A stretch of DNA of 53,400 bases from Myxococcales bacterium (GTDB lineage: Bacteria > Myxococcota_A > Polyangia > GCA-2747355), in the NCBI GenBank assembly GCA_020431405.1, contig JAGQIK010000067.1, positions 1 through 53,400 on the forward strand, in the 5' to 3' direction. Below, piece after piece: positions 47,957 to 53,400 of this stretch. The notes under the pieces are model-generated. The model was given only the letters and a program-made list of their open reading frames with translations, was not told where the DNA came from and did not search any database. The position numbers and the translations under genes were made by a program. How positions within the stretch are numbered: the first letter of the stretch is position 1; the number at the start of each line of letters is the position of its first letter.

Positions 47957-49338
47957 AGCGACTCCAGAAAACGCACCAGCGCGGCACGATCCTCGGCGGA
48001 CATCGTGCGGAAGGCTTCGCGCGCCGCTTCGCCCTCGCCGCCGTGCCAGAGGATGGCTTCGGCGAAGCCGCGCGCGCGGCCGTCGTGCAGCAGGTTGTCG
48101 TGTCGGTTGACGCGCTGGACGAGGCCGAGACCCCAAAGCGGCGGCGTGCGCCATTCGCGGCCGTCGGCGAGGAAGTCGGGCCGCCCGTCGGCGAGGTCGT
48201 CGCCCATGTCGTGAAGCAGCACGTCCGTGTAGGGCCAGATCGTCTGCTTCGACAGCTCGGGCGCGTCGGCGAGCGTGCCGGTGGTCATGCTCGGCCGGTG
48301 GCAGGCGTCGCAGCGCGCCTCGCGAAAGAGCGCGCGTCCGCGCAGCACGTCGGGGTTGTCGACATCGCGTCGCCCCGGCACCGCGAGCATGCGCGTGTAG
48401 AACGTCACGCGGTCGAGGATCAGCGTCGTCGCCTCGGGCATACCGCCGCTGGTCGCCGCCTTGCAGTCGGCTTGCGCCGCGCTGCAGTTCTCCTCGCCGA
48501 ACAGCGGCGTCGTGATGCCGATGTCGCCGAGGAAGGCGCCGGCGTTTTGCTGGCGCAGCGACGGCTGATTAGCCTTCCAGCCGAAGCGGCCGAGCACGGT
48601 TTGGCCGCTGGCGGCGTCGTAGACGCGGTTGGCGCGACCCGAGATGCCGTCGCCGTCGCGGTCGTCGGGATCGGCCCAGGCCATGATGGTCGCCTCGTCG
48701 ACGGCCTCGATCAGACCGAGCCCGTAGACGCCGGGCGCCACGCGCGCCGACGTCAGCACGTCGCTGCTCATCGGGCCGTAGCCGAGGTTTTCGAAGCTCA
48801 GCTCGGGGCGGCGCAGCTCGTAGGACGAGCCGTCGCCGTAGCGGCCCGGCACGGCGACCCAGCGGATCGCGGCGTCGCCCTCGCCGGTCACGCCTTCGAT
48901 GGCGCGCGGGTTGAGCTGGCCGCCGTAGGTTGGCTCGGGCTTGGGGCCGCCGTGCGCGTCCTCGCCTGGCACGCTGAGCCGCACCAGCAGCTGGATCATC
49001 GGCTGCCCTGCGTCGGCGGGGCGGCCGCGGCCGTCCTTGAAGTGGCAGGTCGCGCACGAGCGCGCGTTGTAGAGCGGCCCGAGGCCGTCGCGCGAGTCCG
49101 TCGAGGCCGGCGCGGTGACCCAGTTGTCGGTGAAGAACGAGTCGCCGACGAAGAAATTGCCGCTGCGCTCGCCGTCGAGCGCTGGCGCGGGCCGGCTGAA
49201 AGCGTCGCGCGTGTCGTCGAAGACGGTCACGTCGCCGCCGCTGTTGGCCTCGCGCGGGTCGGGCTGATCGGCGTCGCTGCTGCAGGCGACGCACAACGCG
49301 AGCGCGACGAGCGTCGCGCCGTGGCTTCGAGCGTGCAT
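47953..49338 (-). CDS. Di-haem oxidoreductase-like (DUF1111/DHOR) lipoprotein
   Basis: 461 aa. The lipobox is CVAC. Two c-type haem attachment motifs are present: CATCH (YNARSCATCHFKDGRGRP) and CDACH (FREARCDACHRPSM), and conserved text GSSYELRRPELSFENLGYGP, RDGDGISGRANRVYD and GRFGWKANQPSLRQQNAGAF is diagnostic for the di-haem oxidoreductase family PF06537, often encoded with imelysins. It would act in the periplasm or outer membrane, perhaps in iron redox handling. It is 3 nt from the upstream imelysin stop and overlaps the downstream imelysin start by 4 bp. Confidence 0.9.
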   Translation of the reverse strand: MHARSHGATLVALALCVACSSDADQPDPREANSGGDVTVFDDTRDAFSRPAPALDGERSGNFFVGDSFFTDNWVTAPASTDSRDGLGPLYNARSCATCHFKDGRGRPADAGQPMIQLLVRLSVPGEDAHGGPKPEPTYGGQLNPRAIEGVTGEGDAAIRWVAVPGRYGDGSSYELRRPELSFENLGYGPMSSDVLTSARVAPGVYGLGLIEAVDEATIMAWADPDDRDGDGISGRANRVYDAASGQTVLGRFGWKANQPSLRQQNAGAFLGDIGITTPLFGEENCSAAQADCKAATSGGMPEATTLILDRVTFYTRMLAVPGRRDVDNPDVLRGRALFREARCDACHRPSMTTGTLADAPELSKQTIWPYTDVLLHDMGDDLADGRPDFLADGREWRTPPLWGLGLVQRVNRHDNLLHDGRARGFAEAILWHGGEGEAAREAFRTMSAEDRAALVRFLESL

Positions 49339-49341
49339 AGC

Positions 49342-50520
49342 TCAGTCGTCTATGTCGGTGTTGAGGTTTTCGTTGCCGAACAGCGCCGCCACGTCGACGA
49401 TGCTGTCGGCCTGCTTCTGTAGCGCGTCGACGGTGGCTTGGATCAGCGGGCGCTTGCTGTCGTCGGCGATGGCGGCGTCGAAGGGCGCCGGGATCGCCTT
49501 GGCCGCCGTGATGCTAGCCGCCAGCTCGTGTCGGATGCGCTCGTCGAGCGCCGGATCGAGCCGCGCGACGAGCATCGAGAGCGAGTCGCCCGTCTCGCTG
49601 GCCCAGCGACCGAGGTAGACGTTCTCGACGCCGGTGGCGTTGAGGATGATGTCGTTGTGCGTGTTGTCGCTGAAGCAGGAGTGCTCGTCTTCCTGGTCCT
49701 TGGTCTGCAGCGCGACGGAGATGCGCTGGCCTGCGAGCTCGCCCTTGCTGAGCACGCCCATGCCGGTGAGCATGCGGTTGAGCGCGACGTGGGGCGGCAG
49801 CGCGACGAAGGTCGTGCGGTAGTTGTCGGCGCCCTCGGCCCAGGCGTCGACGAGGCTCTGCAGATCATCGACGAGCAGCGCGCCGACGGCGGCGAGATAG
49901 GCGGCGCGGCGGTCGCCATTGGGCGCCGTAGCATCCTGCGTGGTGAGGTAGTCTTCGTAGCTGCGCGCGCCGGGGCCGGTCGCCGAGAGGTCTTGGCCCC
50001 AGAGCAGAAACTCGATGGCGTGATAGCCGGTGGAGATCGCGGTCTCGCTGGTGCCGCCGGCCTCGTTGAGCTTCACCAGCGTCGCCTTGTCGATGGTCGG
50101 GTATTGCGTCGGGTTGTTGATGATGCCGGCGTCGGGCTTGCCTTCGACGTAGTCGATGTAGTTCTCGTCCATCGGCCAGGCGTTGATCTGCCCTTCGGGG
50201 CCTTTGTCGTCGTCGATGGGGCCGCCATAGAAGCGGTAGACCTCGGTCTGGCCGTACGGCGTGCGCGCGTCGAGCCACGCGGCCTTGGCGGCGTCGAGGC
50301 CGGCGGCGCTCGGCGCGGCGAGGAACGCGTCGATGGCGCTCTTCAACGCGGTGGCCTTGTCGAGCGAGTCTTTGTAGCTGCTGTAGACGACGCTGGCGTA
50401 GCGCTGCTTGACCGCGGTCAGCTGGGCGTTGCTGAAGGCTTCGAGGCCTCCGGCCTCGCCGCAGCCGGCGACGACGAAGAGACTCAGGAGGGTGATGGGG
50501 ATGCGCGTCGTGATCTTCAT
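49342..50520 (-). CDS. Imelysin-family iron-regulated lipoprotein (first copy)
   Basis: 392 aa from the ATG at 50520, which gives a compact signal peptide ending in VVAGC; an upstream ATG at 50553 would lie within the Fur box. The classical imelysin GxHxxE motif is intact (STGYHAIEFLLWGQDLS), with conserved AAKAAWLDARTPYGQTEVYR, GQINAWPMDENYIDYVEG, and NRMLTGMGVLSKGELAGQRI then SVALQTKDQEDEHSCFSDNT further on. These are features of IrpA/IcmP-type proteins required for growth under iron limitation. It is the first gene of a four-gene operon and is directly downstream of a strong Fur site. Confidence 0.93.
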   Translation of the reverse strand: MKITTRIPITLLSLFVVAGCGEAGGLEAFSNAQLTAVKQRYASVVYSSYKDSLDKATALKSAIDAFLAAPSAAGLDAAKAAWLDARTPYGQTEVYRFYGGPIDDDKGPEGQINAWPMDENYIDYVEGKPDAGIINNPTQYPTIDKATLVKLNEAGGTSETAISTGYHAIEFLLWGQDLSATGPGARSYEDYLTTQDATAPNGDRRAAYLAAVGALLVDDLQSLVDAWAEGADNYRTTFVALPPHVALNRMLTGMGVLSKGELAGQRISVALQTKDQEDEHSCFSDNTHNDIILNATGVENVYLGRWASETGDSLSMLVARLDPALDERIRHELAASITAAKAIPAPFDAAIADDSKRPLIQATVDALQKQADSIVDVAALFGNENLNTDIDD

Positions 50521-50535
50521 GACGAGCACCGTTCT

Positions 50536-50575
50536 AATGATAACGATTCTCATTTACAAGTTCTAAATGAGAATC
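50536..50575 (-). promoter_or_regulatory. Fur box with extended inverted repeat
   Basis: AATGATAACGATTCTCATT (50536-50554) differs at only two central positions from the common Fur site AATGATAATCATTCTCATT. In addition GATTCTCATTT (50545-50555) and AAATGAGAATC (50565-50575) form an 11-bp perfect inverted repeat with a 9-nt spacer, suggesting a second dimer. The site ends 16 bp before the imelysin ATG, where it would block the promoter under iron-replete conditions. Confidence 0.85.
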
Positions 50576-50602
50576 GGTCGCAGAAAGCCGCGACGTGCTC
50601 GG

Positions 50603-53002
50603 CTAGGCCGAACCGAAGTGCCGTAGCGTCGGCACCGCGCGCTCGGCGCGCTGCTTGATGCCACTCAGCATCTCGCGGTCCATCACATAGCTGATCGGCT
50701 CGAGCAGGGTCGGGCCATAGGTGATGCGCGAACGCAGGTGATGCGAGGTGGCGACGCGATAGCGGCTGATCAGCAGGCAGCGTCGCGGCGTCAGCGGCAG
50801 CACCTGCAAGACCCAGCTCGACTCGACCCACGGCTTGCCGTTGTGACCGCCGCTGCTGGCGTGGGCCACGAGATGCCGCCCTTCGACCAGCTCGACGATG
50901 CGCAGCGACGGACCGCCGGGCGCGAGCGACAGCTCGTCGCCGAGCTGCAGCGCTTGTTCGGGGCGCACGCGCTCGGCGTTCTGCAGCTCGCAGCCAACCG
51001 CGTTCTCGAGCCACTGATAGCTGTAGAAACCGCCGCGGTCGGCGCCGATCTGCGCGACCCACGGCCAGACCTCGTGCGCGGGCGCTTCGATCTCGATGCC
51101 GTGCGTGTAGCCCCAGCGCGGGTTGGCCACCAGCTCGTCGCCGGGATGGGTGCGCGCGGCGAGCTCGGGGTCCACGCCCCAGATCGTGCGCCGGTCGCGG
51201 TCGAAGGGCGTCAGCAGCGCGCCGACCATGCGCGCGACGCCGCCGATGCCGGCCGCGATGTCGCGCCAGTCATCGCGCGGCATGCGACCCTCGGCCCGCG
51301 CCGCGAGATTGCGAAGCTGCGCATGCTGCATGATCGCATGTATCGGTCGTGCAAACAGCCCACGTACGCGCTCGGACGCTGACAACGCGACGCGTGCCCG
51401 CACGTGCAGCCGCGTGCTGCGGCCATCGAGCGGCTCGAGCACGAACGCCCACGTCACGTGCCAGTAGCGCGAAGGTCGCTCGGCGAGGAACGGCAGCTGC
51501 ATCTTGCTCTCGGGATCGTAGAGCCCACCGAGCACCAGGCAGCGCGGCGCGTCGATGCGCAGCACCTCGAATCCGTCGGGGCCGTTGGGCGTCGCGGGGA
51601 TCACGTCGCCCACCGAAAGCGGCGGCAGCTCGGGGTGCAGCTCGCGCGCGCTGCGCTCCGTGCCGTTGTCGAGCACGTCGATGCTGTAGAAGCCTGCGCG
51701 ACCGCACCCCATCTGCGTCAGCCAGGGCCAGATCGCTTCGGGTGGCGCCGCGATGTCGATGTGGTGCGTGGCTTGCGTGCTGGCGTCCTCGAGCAGCTTG
51801 TCGCCGGGCAGCTGGCGCTCTTCTTCCTTGGCGTCGAGCGTGCCGAAGGTCTCGGCGAGCCCGGCGAGCGCGTCGCGGCGGATCAGACGCGAGCCGATAG
51901 CGATCACACCGTAGTAGCGACGCAGCTTGCGCCACGCGCCGTCGTCGGTGGCGTCGATGCGCACTTCGACCTCCACGCGCGAGCCGCTCTCGCCGCGCGG
52001 TCGCACGCGCAGCGCCCAGGCGACCTTGGCGAAGTCCGGCTCGTCGAAGCGGGCGTAGGCGCCAGCGCCGTCGACGTGTACGAAGGGGATACGCGCCTGC
52101 CAGACCTTGCCGATGGCGCCGACCACGATCTCGCGCGGCGGGTCGTCGATCAACACGCTGAAACCTGGGCTTTGCGGCGACGAGACGAGATCGTCGATGC
52201 GGATCGATGACACGCCGGGCTTGTCACCGCGCAGCCGGCCAGGCAGCGCACGCAGCGCGAATAGCATCTTGACCATCCGCGTGTCGCCGAGGTTCTCGTG
52301 CCGCAGGTGCGCCCAGACGCGCTCTGGCGGCGCGGCGAGATCGATGTGATCGATCTCGGCCACGCGCGGCGTCGGGATCAGCCGGTCGAGCGCGTCGTCG
52401 GGGTGCGCTTCGATGGCGGCCGCTCGTGCGCACACGGCACGCAGCAGCATCTTGCTGACCAGCGCGCCCATGGGCTGGATCACGCGCCAGTAGCGCGCGA
52501 ATTTTCGCTCGGCCTCGCCGGACAGCGCGCGCGTGGCGTGCTCGAGCACCAGCCAGTGCTCGCCGGGCTCGCCCGTGGGCTCGACGCGCACGCTGATGAA
52601 GAGCTTCTCGTAGTCGGGGTCGTCGAAGGCCTCGAAGGCGGCGCGACTGTCGAACGTGACGGGCCTCTGATCGACGATGTGGTGCAGCACGCCGGCCGAC
52701 GCGGTGATCAGCTCGTGCGGCGTGTCGGCGAGGATCAAGGTGCCGGAGCCGCGCAGCACATCGATGAAGGGGCGCGTGGCGTCGTCGGGCCCTTTGCGTC
52801 CGAGAAGTCGCGCCGGCAGGTAGCGCAGGCCGCCGATAGCCCAGGCGAGCTTCATGTCAGCGAGCGAGACGCGCTGCAGCGCCGGCAGCAGCGCGCCCCT
52901 GTCGACGCCGCGGACGGGTAGGGCGATGCGGTCGCGAAACTGCGCATCGTGCGCGAGGGCTTCGAACAAGGGCGAATCGGAAACTGGTGCACGCGTGATC
53001 AT
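50603..53002 (-). CDS. Large protein with repeated SRPBCC (START-like) domains
   Basis: 799 aa from an ATG with GAGGAGG 8 nt upstream; a longer reading to 53056 lacks such support. At least three homologous units open with the SRPBCC signature: IDLAAPPERVWAHLRHENLG (about 225), IDIAAPPEAIWPWLTQMGCG (about 420) and IEIEAPAHEVWPWVAQIGAD (about 640), the last two with a matching GGFYS or AGFYS continuation. A fourth more divergent domain occupies the first about 200 residues. SRPBCC domains hold hydrophobic ligands; no catalytic residues stand out. It may represent a lipid- or polyketide-handling protein. The gene ends 83 bp before the Fur-controlled operon, same strand. Confidence 0.85.
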   Translation of the reverse strand: MITRAPVSDSPLFEALAHDAQFRDRIALPVRGVDRGALLPALQRVSLADMKLAWAIGGLRYLPARLLGRKGPDDATRPFIDVLRGSGTLILADTPHELITASAGVLHHIVDQRPVTFDSRAAFEAFDDPDYEKLFISVRVEPTGEPGEHWLVLEHATRALSGEAERKFARYWRVIQPMGALVSKMLLRAVCARAAAIEAHPDDALDRLIPTPRVAEIDHIDLAAPPERVWAHLRHENLGDTRMVKMLFALRALPGRLRGDKPGVSSIRIDDLVSSPQSPGFSVLIDDPPREIVVGAIGKVWQARIPFVHVDGAGAYARFDEPDFAKVAWALRVRPRGESGSRVEVEVRIDATDDGAWRKLRRYYGVIAIGSRLIRRDALAGLAETFGTLDAKEEERQLPGDKLLEDASTQATHHIDIAAPPEAIWPWLTQMGCGRAGFYSIDVLDNGTERSARELHPELPPLSVGDVIPATPNGPDGFEVLRIDAPRCLVLGGLYDPESKMQLPFLAERPSRYWHVTWAFVLEPLDGRSTRLHVRARVALSASERVRGLFARPIHAIMQHAQLRNLAARAEGRMPRDDWRDIAAGIGGVARMVGALLTPFDRDRRTIWGVDPELAARTHPGDELVANPRWGYTHGIEIEAPAHEVWPWVAQIGADRGGFYSYQWLENAVGCELQNAERVRPEQALQLGDELSLAPGGPSLRIVELVEGRHLVAHASSGGHNGKPWVESSWVLQVLPLTPRRCLLISRYRVATSHHLRSRITYGPTLLEPISYVMDREMLSGIKQRAERAVPTLRHFGSA

Positions 53003-53146
53003 CGCTACGCCTCCTCGGCGCGATGCGCATGCATGCCCTCTGCCACGCGAAAACACTGGAGGTCCCGCGGCGCGCGCGCGACGAGCGGCTCGCGATGACC
53101 CACTAGCGGGTGGCAGCAGCCCTGAAGCGGGCCGCTCGGGGCCACG

Positions 53147-53400
53147 CTAGAATTCCTCGTAGCCCTTTTCGAGCTTCGCTTCGCAGAGCTTGTTGGCCTG
53201 CTCGGCGGCACGGCGCGGGCTGGGAAATGTCAGCACCTCGACCTTGGGATCGCGCCCGACGCGGCCCGAGGTGATGGTGAGCTTGCAGCCCGACTGCTCG
53301 ATCTCGTAGAAGCGCGCCGTGCGGCCGGCCTCGAACTGCAACTGGCGCGAGACCTCGTCGACTGGCTCCTCGGGCTCGGGCGCGGGCGCAGGTGTTGGCG
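53147..53400 (-). CDS. WGR-domain protein, C-terminal part (gene continues beyond window)
   Basis: The frame is open to the right edge, so only about 83 C-terminal residues are seen. A Pro/Glu/Ala linker (PTPAPAPEPEEPVDEVSRQL) is followed by a WGR-type domain: ARFYEIEQSGCKLTITSGRV, GRDPKVEVLTFPSPRRAAEQ and KLCEAKLEKGYEEF, ending at the natural stop. WGR domains occur in PARP-like, HEAT-repeat and myxobacterial regulatory proteins and bind nucleic acids or proteins. The rest of the protein is unknown. An apparent TTG start at 53341 is not credible since the linker extends in frame. Confidence 0.82.
   Translation of the reverse strand, partial: PTPAPAPEPEEPVDEVSRQLQFEAGRTARFYEIEQSGCKLTITSGRVGRDPKVEVLTFPSPRRAAEQANKLCEAKLEKGYEEF

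Noticed and set aside
46763-48214. Long + strand frame across the imelysin/di-haem junction
   Set aside because: Antisense shadow; the - strand genes have lipoboxes, haem motifs and coupled starts.
53147-53341. Separate 64-codon gene starting at TTG
   Set aside because: The frame continues upstream as a Pro/Glu-rich linker to the window edge, so this is the end of a longer protein.

Overview
The window is uniformly GC-rich and densely coded on both strands, with no gap between genes longer than about 210 bp. The gene content points to a member of the Myxococcota, probably Polyangia-like: two Ser/Thr kinases with TolB-like and TPR tails, about ten lipoproteins with a lipobox (mostly followed by Asp/Pro/Gly-rich linkers), TIGR02996 'repeat-companion' proteins with leucine-rich repeats, HEAT repeats, a WGR domain, an AgmX/TonB-type C-terminal domain, an NrsF/ECF pair and FATP-like lipid enzymes. 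The assignment is an inference from families; no rRNA, tRNA or CRISPR array was found.

Left end (2-8110, + strand): a tightly packed four-gene operon, and the best candidate for an undescribed system. It encodes a HEAT-repeat protein fused to an aldo/keto reductase domain that seems to have lost catalytic residues, a retron-class reverse transcriptase with NAxxH, YADD and VTG motifs and an N-terminal extension, a TIGR02996/LRR protein with an unassigned N-terminal domain, and a TIGR02996/LRR/TPR protein. ATGA and few-base junctions leave no room for a conventional msr-msd RNA beside the RT gene.

8099-13781: an S41-like lipoprotein, an ECF sigma factor with an NrsF-like membrane anti-sigma factor, then a redox and DNA-protection cluster (thioredoxin-like protein, 2-Cys peroxiredoxin, Dps), with a double cyclic-nucleotide-binding-domain protein diverging from dps. 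13895-16684 is a large Cys-rich lipoprotein ending in seven 61-residue repeats, probably one seven-bladed propeller. A strong bidirectional terminator separates it from a CpxP/Spy-like protein. 17446-19817 holds a RelA/SpoT-type synthetase overlapping an AarF/UbiB kinase.

19633-28603 (- strand): a stand-alone IS481-like DDE integrase that overlaps the AarF gene tail to tail by 185 bp, a large lipoprotein, a SulP transporter fused to STAS and rhodanese domains, a MarR-GNAT fusion, a lamin-tail-like lipoprotein and a FATP-type acyl-CoA synthetase. 28663-34789 has an anchored thioredoxin-fold protein, a VWA-like lipoprotein that may start at CTG, fumarylacetoacetase-family hydrolase plus maleylacetoacetate isomerase (tyrosine/homogentisate catabolism), a zinc-ribbon membrane protein and a PHB-depolymerase-like lipoprotein esterase.

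34790-34937 is a 148-bp non-coding element with terminal inverted repeats and a 5-bp CCTAG duplication, inserted exactly between the stop codons of two convergent genes. To its right lie an outer-membrane beta-barrel candidate, two paralogous kinases flanking an exported unknown protein, a PPC-domain lipoprotein whose start codon lies in a hairpin, an AgmX-like membrane protein with a Lys-Ala linker encoded by a hexanucleotide array, and a crotonase.

45511-50520 (- strand) is an iron-regulated-looking operon (imelysin, di-haem oxidoreductase-like protein, second imelysin, HTTM/gamma-carboxylase-like membrane protein) behind a near-consensus Fur box with an 11-bp inverted repeat. The window ends with a protein of repeated SRPBCC-like domains and the C-terminal end of a WGR-domain protein.
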